Below are positions 41,563 through 53,836 of a stretch of 64,000 nt of DNA, piece after piece (the first letter of the stretch is position 1; the number at the start of each line of letters is the position of its first letter). This DNA is from Marchantia polymorpha subsp. ruderalis. Its lineage: Eukaryota; Streptophyta; Marchantiopsida; Marchantiales; Marchantiaceae. The translations under genes were made by a program, and so were the position numbers. The notes beneath the pieces are model-generated. The model searched no databases and was not told where the DNA came from. It saw only the letters and a list, made by a program, of their open reading frames with translations. Location of the stretch: NCBI GenBank assembly GCA_037833965.1, contig AP031357.1, forward strand, positions 9,258,001 through 9,322,000. The letters run 5' to 3'.

Positions 41563-42880
41563 ATGAGTCTGGACCAGCAGCAGAGGCCGGTGACATACGG
41601 CGACGTGTTTCCTGAGTCAGGGCGGCAGGGCGAGCCCGTCGCGTCGCAGCCCGTGACCCTCGAGGACGCCGCTCTCATGCAGAGCGCGGAGTCGCTCGCC
41701 TTCGGGCGCACTCAGAAGGCCGGGGCGGCGTCCGCCATGCAAGCGGCGGCGTCGCGCAATGTCGATCGCGGCCTCGTTGACAGGAATGCGCACTCGCTGC
41801 TCTCCGAGTACGGCATGAGTGTCACGCAGACTTCGATTCCCGGCGTCACCATGGACATCTCGTACGTCGCCGGCAGCCCCGTGCAGGGATCCACCATTCC
41901 CACTCCCACCGATCCCGGCATCATCAACATCGACGCCGTCACCATCGGCGAGGTAAGAGCCCCTTCTCTCGATCCTTTCTCGACACATTGTCGATTGTCG
42001 ATTCGATTCCGAGTCGGATCGCTTCGTTTCGGTGTCGATCATCCGTCCTGCTGACCTGCATTGCATGCGTTTGGTGTATGTCCAGGCTTTGGAAGCGGCA
42101 GCCGTGGGAGCGGGCGACAAGGTTATCGACGAGAGTGATGCACGAGCCATACTGAGCGCTGAAGCGCGGGCGACGGGTGTTTCGAAGCCCGTCAGAGGTG
42201 GAGTCGGTTCAGTAGCGCAGTCAGCTGCAGAGTTGAACCATCGAGTTGTGAATGCCAGTGAGCAGACGACGCTCGCCGACGTGCTCATGGTAAGCGTCGT
42301 TATCAAGACATTGAATGCTGTGAAGGACCTGTAGGCGCATGGATTTTCTCATACCGAATAGCCTCGCTGTGAGTTGGCGCAGAGTCTAATTTCACGTCCT
42401 CATCTCATCTCGTGCATTGGATTGCAACAGGACGCTACGGTGGCATTGCCGGCGGACAAAGTGGTGACTCATGCAGACGCGGAGAAGGTGATCCAAGCCG
42501 AGATGCGGTGCAAACCTCATTCCGAAGGACTGGCTGCGGGCGGAGTCGCAGCAGCGATTGCTGCAGCGGCTGATCTGAACGAGAGGCACGGATTGATTCC
42601 ACCAGCCTTGGAGCACATCAACCACAAGGCACCGGAGCCCTTGGGAAATGTGGAGGAAGTGGGCAAGTTCTACCCCGTGGACAATCTCTCCGCACCCAGT
42701 CCATCAGAACTCACTCGAGAGCAATCTGCCGACGATGGAGAAACCAGTCTTCTGAACAGCTCAGGCAGCAGCGACCAGCTTGCAGAGGATCGTCCCAAGA
42801 GGAATTACCATGAACAATTGGAAGGTCTGGATGTGCCCAGGTCCCCTACTCCTGACCACGATCGCGTGTCTGCCGACTAG
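41563..42880 (+). CDS. Seed-maturation-protein (SMP, D-34-type) LEA protein, three exons
   Basis: Exons 41563-41952, 42086-42289 and 42431-42880 are joined by phase-0 introns and give 347 residues. Three SMP units are visible. Unit one is VTYGDVFPESG to MQAAASRN (about residues 10-65), unit two ITIGEALEAAAVGAGDKVID to AQSAAELN (about 127-183), and unit three DATVALPADKVVTHADAEKV to AAAIAAAADLN (about 199-250). Exon borders fall exactly at GE|A and LM|DA, so units two and three match separate exons. A hydrophilic tail of nearly 100 residues follows (SELTREQSADD, RSPTPDHDR), longer than in typical D-34 proteins. Such LEA proteins accumulate on desiccation and in response to ABA and are thought to protect cell contents; there is no targeting signal. 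The family call is firm, the exact role is not. Confidence 0.95.
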
Positions 42881-45800
42881 GAGAGAGTTCTTCCCAGAAT
42901 CGTGGATGACAAATGCTCTATTTCCCAACCTTCGAAAGATTTTTTCCACGAGCTCAGTTTTGGAGCTTCTTCTTTGTCTATGTACATAGGGAGTTTTGGT
43001 CATTGATCAGATCGGATATCGGCTCGTTGTCCTTGTAATATACTGCTTACGCGTTTGTACATGTAGCCACCCACGTGAGGGGAAAGGTTTAGATTGTCAT
43101 CCATTCAGGTGAAAGATAGATAGAAACGGATTTTTTTCCAGCCTGGCCGGAATTATACTTCTACAGATTGTTTAGATCTTAAAAATAGAAATGAGGAAAT
43201 TGCACTTTGAGTTACAGAATTGAGCATGAGCAGTTTATTGATAATTTGCTCGGAGTTATTGCAATAAAAGCTTGCCATGAATAATCTTTCCATCTTTATC
43301 TCTGTATAATGTGTTATATATAGATTAAATACGTGGAAATGAAGAGTAGCGATATATGTAACTATGAAATTTGTCTTGATTATTTCAAGTCTTTGAAATA
43401 ACTAAGCACGTGAACAACTGTTAATGTAAAATTCCTACACTTTTGTTATGTTTACAATGCTTTTATTACGGTTTGATAGTTATGTACCCCACTTACATAC
43501 TAATTAACTGCTCCGTCGAACTTGCTTCTGCCCCTCATTCAATTTTGAGTGGTGTGCTTCAAAGACTATTTAACAACGTTCCAGAAAAGCGCATATACTT
43601 CTCAATTATCGACACGCATACTATTATTTGAAAGTTACACTAACTCAATAACACAATTTAAATATCAGAAAACCGCACTTTCGTACACTTATAAGCTAAT
43701 ATCATATTCTACAACTAATAAACTAAACTATGATATAATCATATTCTGCAAACTTCTTGAACGTAAGGATAAATAATAATCTAAAATCTATGTCTATAAA
43801 TTTCAAAAACCGCCAATAAAATGTACATTTAATAGTATGATGAAAATGTTTACAACTTTAACCCTGTCATTTACAAAATTTTAATTATTGTGAATATGTG
43901 AGCATGCAGCACTGAAGTATAAAAACCTATATGCAAAACTGGAATATCACAAATAATATCTAGACGCTGTTAATTAGATACAACATAATGTATGAATAAA
44001 GACGAGGAAACCGAAGAAGGGTTAAGTATGATTACATACAAGGAAATATTGATAGTATGATCAATGAGCAAAGTTTCAATCTTAGTAGTGTTCTTGTCCA
44101 CACTTTGTCACTAAAAATGAAGAGAGAGATAAAGATAGGGTGTCTTAATTTGTTAACTAGTCATAAGTAGTATGCATCAGACATTATAGTCAAGACTACA
44201 AGTGTCTGAAGAAAGATGTGTTATCACATTTGGGCGACTAATCAGGTTAAAGAATTGCTAAATATGTATCAGTGATGTCATTAGCATTCGTCGGAATTAA
44301 TTTGACAAATCTTCATTTTGCCCAGTCCCAGGGCGGTCTGTCAGCTTGCGAGACTGCCATGTGATCAAGAGATCGTGTGATCTGAGACAGCTAAAGCTGT
44401 CTCAGATCACACGATCTCTTGACAATTTATGACATTCTGTACCAGCATAACCGACGACTATTTCTAATGGAGCGGGAGAAAGCGCATCCAGACAATCGTT
44501 TTAAGGGAAGGGGTAATCTTTCCATAAAGTGGATGTTTCAGAGATCAGGCTTGTTAGCAAGACTAGCCTCATGTGTGCTAGCCACGTCCATGAATCTGGG
44601 GTTAAATGAAATCTTTCAGGTGAAGGTTTTCCTCAAACTCCAAACATGTCTTGGGTGAAATTCTGCGCTGTCTTGCATCGTGGAGATCTCAGAAGTAATA
44701 AGTATGAGCTCAACCATTGCAGTTCCGCCGGTTTGGTGTTTCCCGCATCATAGAATTTCAGATCTTTCATCAAATCTGCCATCAAACTGGACCACCCAAG
44801 AGTAAAAGGTCTCCTGGTAAAACATTTATATGGGCTTTGTTCTGATTTCAGGGGCTGGTCTGTGTTGAAGATCCGGTTTACTCTACTCAGATTTAATCAG
44901 GATAATTAGGAATTGGAGGAGCCTGCAAGAATGATTAACTCTAGGCTCATTCAATAACTCTCGTAATGAAACACTCATGGTCTCGGGGCCTGAGATTGTT
45001 GAGAAAAAACTGCAATCAAAGGAAAACTCAATCATGTACAAAATGTCCGACGCCTTTGAACCAAGCCTTCTTATTCCAAACGCTTACAATCGAAGGTTCG
45101 TGGTTTGTATGAATAAAGTCGTGAAATGCTTCATGAGTATGCACCTGCAGGTTGAAAGACAAACAGGCATGGTGCTAACTAAACTGTGAAAAGTCTAACT
45201 AAGGGAATGTGGTACTGATCATGAGTATATACTGATTTACATTCATTTATACAATGAAATACATGCAAATCTATTCACGAAGAATAAATAAAATGACAAA
45301 ATATAAGAAAAATATATGAAAAATATTTCACCAATCTCAGAATCGAAGTTATAAGTCACTTTTCCTGGCAAAGGATACTTTCCGCCAGTCTTAATAGAGC
45401 ATGGGATTCCAAAAATTTGCAAATGGAGTTTTGCAATATTTATTAGAAGCCGTAGAAAGGTTATTGTTACATAGTTTTGCAAACCCAAGTCAAATCCGCC
45501 ACACTAGTACATTTAATCAACATCCGAGGTCTGTCATTTCATTACCAACAACATAATAACTAACACATTCATTGCTTGTTCACTTTCGTCTCTCTCCCCA
45601 TCTGGTTCTGAATGTTCAACTTGTTTGATCTGGCCTGAATGCGCTCTCTGTTTCTTCGTCTTCTTCCTGTTGCAAAGTTACAGAGAATATAATCTTAGTA
45701 AATATTGTTAAGAAGTGCATAATTATATACACTTTGAAAAATTATTAAGATTTATTGTAAATATGTGAATTGACCATTGTATAAAATTGAAAACAAGGCA

Positions 45801-45957
45801 AACAAGTACTACACGAAGGATTTTAAAACTGGTATGTATTCTTGAAGAAAATATTATTCATACCACTTTTCATAATTGTATCATCACATTTTATATTACC
45901 TTAGATGGAGAGCAAGGACTTTCTGTCAACGCTTCAGTTGTAACTTCACTCTCTGCT
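42881..45957. other. Intergenic AT-rich region between LEA gene and minus-strand gene
   Basis: The LEA 3' UTR presumably occupies the first 300-400 bases. I see no other gene on +. A perfect 28-bp foldback is at 44,365-44,422 (listed separately). Just below the minus-strand gene, 45,670-45,620 (minus) reads EEDEETESAFRPDQTS then a stop after a good acceptor (caacag), a possible alternative last exon of that gene. Confidence 0.4.
44365..44422. repeat. Perfect 28-bp inverted repeat with 2-nt loop
   Basis: The left arm runs from tcaagagatcg to gagacagct and the right arm from agctgtctc to cgatctcttga. The arms are exactly complementary over 28 bp around aa. No target duplication or transposon-like ends are seen, so it looks like a foldback duplication rather than a MITE. 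Confidence 0.9.
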
Positions 45958-48900
45958 TCAGACTCTAGGTGTTCCGCGTGCTCCACGCCAGCATGTGCAG
46001 GTCTTCCCACGACAGGACCCATTGGAACGTTCAACTGAACGGGAGTAGGCCTGAAAAAATATTGTTGTATGGTAGCAATCCTTAAGGAATATCCCTGAAA
46101 TTTTTTCAACGTGTAGATCTTCGTGTTATTTGTGATTATTTATTCAATTGAGTTCAAGTAATTTCAAGTTAACTTATAATGTAAAAGAAATTTAGCTTTC
46201 ACTAAATAGAGAAATTAATGTTCATGCAAGGAGCTAAAATCAATGGAATCATCAAAGAACTCTGAGATATTTTACTTCTCTCGAAAAGCACGTTGACAAA
46301 GCCATGAAAAAAAAGCTTACTTCGCCGAGCTGTAATTTGACTTCTCGTCTCACTCTTTCAAACCAAGCCTGCTCAATCGGTGTAAGAGCTCGAATTTCTC
46401 GAATCTCAAACTCATGTCTCACGAAGTGTTCAATTTGCTGCTCCAAATTTAGTTTCCGACTCTCCCAATGCTCTCGTCCTGCCTCCAAGTTGTGCGCAGC
46501 TTGCTCTTCTCTTCCACCCTGATGGGCTACATTGTCTTGGGCTTTGGGCACTGATAAGCGCTCCAAACGGAAGTATTAGAAGCGGTAACTTGTCGAGAGT
46601 TTTATAGAAGCCTTCTATCCTAGCCCTGGTGCTTGTTTACATCCTACTGAATGTTGTCACAATAATATAGTAATCCACGGCTAATCACATATTAAGTATA
46701 TATATCGAGTTTGTCATAAAATTGAAATTAGTGTATCGTTACATTTACTTATCATCACTTTCGTATACCTACACCACTCCCAATACTCTGAACTGTGGAA
46801 GGTGTTGAAATAAATCGGAGCAAACTTTTGACTAGCAGAATATCATTTTCTCAGTCTCCAAGTTCTGATATCTCCAGCTTTTAATTTTAAGAGATTGTAT
46901 ATTTAGATCATAACTCCACAACCATCCTTAATAATTCTTTAGCACCTTCTTTTGTTCACAAACTCCTACAAATTCAATAACTTCAACAACTTCTAATGTA
47001 TCACTATTTATGATTTTTGCGATATCAGCTGAAGACAAAGCTTCTTAGACATTGAGGACATGTTTGATATCTTTGTTATAATCTTCCTACTATATGATCC
47101 TTTTTAGACTACATACAATGAGTCGTATATACCTTGGACTGACGAAGGTCTGTAGCGAAAATTGGCACGACCCAAGTATGGACCACGTGGTCGCGTTATC
47201 AAATCTCGCCTCTGTCGACCCACACACAACACATGCGGTGCATAATGTAGTATTTAGTCTTAGCATTTCCACATCTAAGATAAGCTTCCATCACACTTCT
47301 GTCAAATGCTAGGGAATCTATGAATTAAACTATAAACCACTCATATGCTCATATCTGTCTCCCAATATATTGCTGATCATTATATTGGGAGACATGAGAC
47401 GGAGTCGCCTCATCATTCAAATCCGTGACCGAATGCAAGCATACATCTATCTCCCCTACTCTCAGTGATCGTATCACTCAAAATCCAATCTTCCAAATTA
47501 CCGTGTAGGGCCCTGAATGAACTTCATTATCCCGACCGAATGCGGTATTGGCTCCGATTGAAGAATTTTGAGCTGATCTGTTGGCAACCATAAATTGTAG
47601 CAGACGGTTAGAATGATGGGCAGGAAATACCTTTATCTACAACATAAAACAAGAGGTCTGAGGGATTTTATGATTGAGAAAGGTTATACAAGATCTAGAA
47701 ATAAATATTCCGTTTTAAAATTTTTCTTTATCTGTTACATTTGTGTTGAAATCATGAAGATCTCATTGAAAATTCTCTAACAATATGATATCTGTACTTG
47801 AAGATTTATCTGTAACTACCAAAGATTGTGAAAAAAAAAGTGTTTGTGAGCCAAATTTTGTTGATAAAATACTATATATCTAGATATTTAACTTAAAAAC
47901 ATACCAGATATATTCAAAATAATAACAAGAGAGTCACCTATTTCGTATAGTGTTGTGAAGGCTCGATGGACCGACGGGCTGTCCAAGCTTGGTTCGATTG
48001 TTAGGAGGTAGAATTTGTTGTCCATTTCCATTGTTTCCTCCAGATCCGTCCTGTAATCGTTGGTATGAGCATCAACATGCTGTATTAGAAGAAGATAATC
48101 AAAACGATCAATTTTATACTCCTTGATGAAAGACGGTAAATAAGGTTCAATTTTTTCCAGAGTATGAATACATAAAATAGATCTAAACATTATTGGAAGA
48201 AAATCTCTGTATTTTATCAGTAGATGTATGAAGACTTTTGGAAACCTCATAATTCTAGAGATAGCCAGGTCCTGTGTTTGAACATGCCTATCCAAACTTC
48301 TAATCAATCTGTAGTATGATTCTGCATAAGTGTGAATTGCCGTATTTTGCATATGAAACTGAGAAGTTTATAAGATATCAACAAACTAGAGATAATGTCA
48401 AGCTAGGACCACAAAAGATATGAAGAAACATATGAAGATAAGTCAAGAAACTTTTACAAGATTTCTCTGCAGATCGTAAATGGATAGATACAAATGTGCT
48501 GTTTGAGAAACGCAGACTGGACTCAAAGTGACATTCGACGAAACTTTTGTGAGAGAAATGTTAACACTTGCATAAGAATAAGAATAAATCTCACCGAGTT
48601 TGAACCTTCACTCCAAGAACACAGTCTTAGAGTCGTATCAGTATCGTCTCTCCCAAACCAAGATGAAAGTGTCAACGTTGTATCAACGTCAGCATTTGAA
48701 CTAGAATTTCGTGTCATGCCCACGAAATCCTTGGTTATGGTTTCAGATACTATGTTTGCAACGTTTGTTCGCAATTTAAATATAGAGCAATGCTGATCTC
48801 TTGAATACTCAGTTGTCCCTCCTTTCGAGACCTACACAGAGAATGGAAGACACCAAACATATGATAATCTAAAAAGTATGATTCTTCAACCAATCTTACA

Positions 48901-50216
48901 TCAAGCCCCCCAAATGAGATGTGATACTATACAAACCACACGATGCAGTAGATAAATATAAACATTTCTAATGGTTTTGTTTTGTAATTATCAGCTTAAA
49001 CTTCAAATCAAACTTCTAAGTACTCACAAGAGGAATATGGTTGATATTTTACAGGGTTCTCATGTGGACATGCATGCCATATGTTATAATTCGAAATCCG
49101 ACACCTTCCACGGAAGAATTATTACCTGGTAGATTTCTCCTAGGAATAAGAGGAGCATTTAATTGAAGATAATGTTTCTTACTTCCTCATGTGTCTAACC
49201 AATCAGATCACCAAAATTCAAAAGGGGTTCCTTGAATGTAATCCGGCGACAAGTATTCGAGGACAACCATTTGCAATTATGTACAGAATTCAAATGATCA
49301 TAAAATCATTATAATAGAATATAAGAATATGATACATCTATATCGTTAAATATTGCAACGGGACATCAATTATGATTTATATGGTGGTTCAAGATGCTAA
49401 TCATAAAGTTTGCATCAAGTAGACATAAGTTTAACCACCATCAAGTGGTTGGAACGTCAAGACATGTTACTCTATATATTCATCCGTTATGGCTGCGTAA
49501 TACCAGCAATTATAAAGCTATCTTTCATATTAGATAACCATATAGATGAATATTATCACTGTTAAGACGGTTCCACACGTTAAGATATGTATCTCTAGAT
49601 GATGATCTGCGCGAGCGTCGGACTCTGCAAATCAGCCCCAGGACGAAAATATGAAAGCGATCACTCGCAGTCAGGTACGACAACGACTCTATTGACTGAT
49701 GAGGTGCTTCCGCACAACGAGTCTGGACTGAAGGTGACATCCAGTTTACTCTCAACCAACAAGTCGAGGATTCAATTGAGTCATATCCCGAGGGAGCAGT
49801 GGATGTTGTTATTAAACTAGAGGAAAGAATATACGAGACAGAGAGTCGTCACTATTAGACACGTGTAACTCCGTATAGTAATTAATAAAAACTGTTTGAT
49901 ACGGACAGATTTAAAGAATAAGTACATATACGAATTCCAGAGAGTTATCTCAAAGAGCTATCTGACACCAGCAGTTCTTATTGAAGATTATCTGCATGGA
50001 TTCATTGACTTATATGTGAACACATCAAGCGAAAAAACAATAATACAAAGGGCATACACTTTTGTACACTTATTAGCAACATAGTTTTAATCATTGACAG
50101 AAGCTTAGATTACTCACCCCTGACATGAAGTTCTGTTCCTGCAGAACTCTTTTACCGTACTGAGTAGACCGCTCTGGCTGTCTGAGTTGAGGTTGTTCAT
50201 AATGATCGCTTGACAT
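45958..50216 (-). CDS. Unassigned multi-exon gene, seven predicted exons
   Basis: Minus-strand exons can be placed at 50216-50118, 48831-48595, 48079-47938, 47577-47502, 47209-47133, 46550-46321 and 46050-45958. All have GT-AG borders, and six successive junctions keep phase (0,0,1,2,1,0), giving 317 residues from ATG 50216. I do not recognise a family. Exon 1 reads MSSDHYEQPQLRQPE, exon 2 is Ser/Thr-rich (SWFGRDDTDTTLRLCSW), and exons 3-5 read TLYEIDQLKILQSEPIPHSV then DLITRPRGPYLGRANFRYRP. Exon 6 is a charged helical segment (LNLEQQIEHFVRHEFEIREI, EQAWFERVRREVKLQLGE), perhaps a coiled coil. The last exon in phase ends after 30 residues. Another frame of it (PTPVQLNVPMGPVVG..., 50 codons) looks more protein-like and could splice to EEDEETESAFRPDQTS, so the C-terminus is unsettled. 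The exon 1 frame is open further upstream to 50,328 and may extend. Confidence 0.55.
47357..47393. repeat. 13-bp inverted repeat in an intron of the minus-strand gene
   Basis: gtctcccaatata (47357-47369) and tatattgggagac (47381-47393) are exact reverse complements with an 11-nt loop; the flanks pair imperfectly a little further. It lies in the intron between predicted exons 4 and 5. Confidence 0.6.
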
Positions 50217-50340
50217 CGTACCTGTACTCGATTTGACACCATCATCACAAATAAAAAATCCTTTGCTTTGAGAGGAAATCAACGGGAACTTGCGGTTCCC
50301 ATTTGAATTCTGCGCTGAGATTCTCGCTAACTATGCACAA

Positions 50341-50495
50341 GAGGAAAATTCATTCAGAATGGAAGATTCAGAAGCACAAGAGACTCAACTAAGAGGAAAA
50401 TTCATTCAGAATGGAAGATCAGAAGCACAAGAGATTCAACCAAGAGGAAAATTCATTCAGAATGGAAGATTCAGAAGCACAAGAGATTCAACCAA
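50341..50495. repeat. Three tandem copies of a ~52-bp unit
   Basis: Units beginning gaggaaaattcattcagaat start at 50341, 50393 and 50444 and end near 50495. Copy two lacks one t, making it 51 bp. The array lies just upstream of the predicted first exon of the minus-strand gene, as pyrimidine-rich sequence on that strand, so in its promoter or an upstream intron. Confidence 0.85.
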
Positions 50496-51750
50496 GAACA
50501 TACAGTTTTGCAAGACGACACCTTTCTTAGACTCTTGAGTCTTTGAATAGTGTGATCATATGAACAGATTAGTTCTTGCGATATCGCTCCACGCCTCCGA
50601 TCGATGAAAGGAAGAGATCCAAACGTTATGAGTTGGAACTTGCAGTGACTTTGGGTCCACTTTATACTCAGGAATTCTGGGAAACCTTGTCTATCATAAA
50701 TGAAGGAAGTGATGTTTCATCTGTCCATGTGGAAAGTATTGTCGTTCAAATCGTCATGTAAACAACATGAATAGATACAACATGTGGCATTGTGGTTGGT
50801 ATGAAGTACTTTTCTCAAGCTGGCCAGGTTGCCAACATTGGAATTCTGTGATGTGCGTGTGCCACCGGAGTATGTCATAAGAAAGTGATGATGCTCATGT
50901 GACAACTGCAGATAAGACGACGTGCAAGTGGAGGAGTTCAGATTGTGACGGTACTTTTGTTCTCTACAAGATGGTGATACATTTTAACCCCCAAGGGTCT
51001 GGTTGAAATGGGACTCCAATTTTATTTTACTTTTACCTGAGTGAATCATCCAAGTTGGTACGAAGATGACATATGTAATAGGTGATCCTCCACTCGACCC
51101 GAACTAAAAATATCAAGGCATATATGGTCTCTGGGCGGCTTCCAGAACACAAAAAGTTCTTTTCCACGCACCTCCGGCGGATTACTCAAGTCCAATCGAT
51201 GTCTCTCGAGTCGTGAATACTGTTTTAATGAATTTTTCAATGTAAAGTACCTTTTATAAAAACCACAAATGTATATGTTGAAATTGAAATAGTGCAATGT
51301 ACAGAATATAAAGAAAATTTCAGTAAACCACATTCTGAATTCAAACATTTGATTGAATGCAATTATTTCGAAACTTATCACAAAGAACCACTAAGGTTTG
51401 GTGAACAAGTTTTCAGATTAAAAAACATGTTTCTTTCTTCCAAACCTTTTGTTGAACACAAAAATTTTGATGTTCATTTGTGATCCAATCAAATGAAAAA
51501 CTTGCGAAGATGTGAAATTAAAAATATGTCATAGAAATACACATGTCATGTTGATTTTTTACGAGCTCATATTCATGATTTTATATTTATGAATATTTTT
51601 TAGTCATATTTATGAATATCTTTTAGTCATATTTATTAATTTTTATAGAAAACTGAAATTTTTAACATTCTTGTTTGGCTTAAGACTTTTCTTAGATTTT
51701 TATTATGTGATGGTAATGAAGTTTTATTCAACTTGTATTAATTAGAAAAC

Positions 51751-51777
51751 ATATATATATATATATATATATATATA
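51751..51777. repeat. (TA)n dinucleotide microsatellite
   Basis: About thirteen alternating at units lie in AT-rich intergenic DNA. Confidence 0.9.
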
Positions 51778-53471
51778 CTGTTATGAAAACGGTATATGAT
51801 TTGAGATGCAACAAAAATGTTTTATTTTTCTTATCCCAAATTAGATCTGAATCCTGGATTGATTTCTTTTAAGATTCCATAAAAATTGACAAGTGGACAT
51901 AAAAGTGAAAAATACATTCAACATTTCCTGTATATTATTGATTTCGAAAGATTTTGATTTTCAGAAGATTTTACTTAACAGATTGCATTACCGAGGATGC
52001 AAAGTAAAGGATTGTAACATAATCATGCATAATATAATTAATCTTTTACTATTTATATTTGTGTTAACGAAAACTTATGTATATGGTTGGTTCCTTCATT
52101 TAAATTTTCATTTCTCTTGCATGCGTATGTTATTACTATCATAGGTGCAACAAGTCTTTATAGGATGTAGATTTAGAACATTCGAGATAACTAATTAATA
52201 TGTTAAGAGGGTTCAAAAATGGGAAATGAAAAAAGATTTGATACTCATTGCAAACAACTAAAATGAGACAAATTTGTAATTATGATCAAATATAAGATAA
52301 AGGTGGAAGAATTGATCATTACTAATTCTACTCGTAATGGTACTGTTGAAAGTATCGTTAATCATATTTTTGGATAGTTGGAAAAACTTTGTTGGAAATT
52401 TTGGATTTTGGTACAGAAATCACGTTTTTGTTTTCTTATGATTGGGATTTTATGAATTTTCATGAGTGTGCATTATAGCTTATCATACCACACAATATAT
52501 CAATGTCATTTAATCTAATTCAAAAGACTATCTTACTTGTATTGTTTTCCTCAATCGACTATAAACAAGGAATATATTGGAGAATAAGCCGTTCTACAAA
52601 GCTATAACAATGGCCAGCGTTATATTGCAAAAAATCACGTTAGATGATGCGGTATCATATGCTCCTATAGATTATTTAATTTAACTAGTTTTCATATCTT
52701 AATTGATGTAAGATATAGATTTCATCGCATACTATTGATGAAAAATATATCCTACAGCAAGTAGATACTTAATGAGTTAAGCAAAAAAATAATCATTTGC
52801 ACCCCAATGACATTTATGTATTGCGTTGTTACATGACTGTCATATCAAGGTCACTAGAAAAACGTATTATCTTGGAACTAAGTGGTTCTTAAAAATCCCC
52901 TAAAAGAAATTGAATATAAACGTCCACGACCTTGTTTCAAGTAAAATACCATGGATTACTTTTGGATTCAGTTTCATGTTTATTTTTGGAATATACAAAA
53001 GTTGACCTTCATAGGTAGGAGATTCAGGTGTGGATGATGAGAAGTATAAACGAATCGGTGCTACTCTTGATAAAATAGTCGTAATCCGAGAGAACCTTCA
53101 ACTTTCTCGACCTGATGGGAATTCAAATGTCAACGTGGATTTCTATTGACATTTTGAGTTATCATAGGATTCTTCATGGTGATTGGCGGCCATGGTGTTC
53201 ACCAGTTTGACTGAGATGAGTTTCTTGGCATGGGAGTGCGCTGGCAGAGCGCAGAATGTCGAATTTCACTGTTGTTGGAACTCCAATGTCTGAATAGCTG
53301 CTCAGACATGGAACTCCAACATTGGCGTGTGTATACTGCTCACGTCTGTCGAGGTGACGCACGAATTGTGACTTCTTCGTGTGTTGCTCAACGACTAACT
53401 TGAAGTAACGTGCAGCGATGTGTGTTTGTGGGCTTGTCTGTTTTGACCATGCCTTCTGAATCCGACTTGCA

Positions 53472-53836
53472 GTTGTTCATGTCAATACGTATCTCTCTAC
53501 TCTCCGTCTAGTTTCTTCCTATTAGCTTGATTTGATTTGATAACTTCTTTCGATTTGTTTCTAGAACAAATATGTTCAAGCCATTACGTTTCTCTGTACG
53601 CTCCGTCTAGTTGCTTCCTATTAGCTTGATTTGATTTGATAACTTCTGTCGATTTGTTTCTAGAACAAATATGTTCAAGCCATTACGTTTCTCTGTACGC
53701 TCCGTCTAGTTGCTTCCTAGTAGCTTGATTTGATTTGATCACTTCTTTGATTTTGCTTCTAGAACAGAATTGTTCATGTCCTTACGTTTCTCTCTATGTT
53801 CCGTCCAGTCTTTTCCTAGTAGCTTGATTTGATCCT
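53472..53836. repeat. 99-bp tandem repeat, about 3.7 copies
   Basis: The landmark tccgtctag recurs at 53503, 53602 and 53701, and as tccgtccag at 53800, each exactly 99 bp apart. The middle copies are nearly identical (gtttctctgtacgc, gcttgatttgatttgata, ctagaacaaatatgttcaag) and the outer ones more diverged. No open frame runs through the unit. This is a small minisatellite-like array, edge copies partial. Confidence 0.9.

Noticed and set aside
49525..49830. Minus-strand open frame of ~95 codons between exons 1 and 2 of the unassigned gene
   Set aside because: The only acceptor nearby gives the wrong phase for joining to exon 1, and the + strand frame is equally open.
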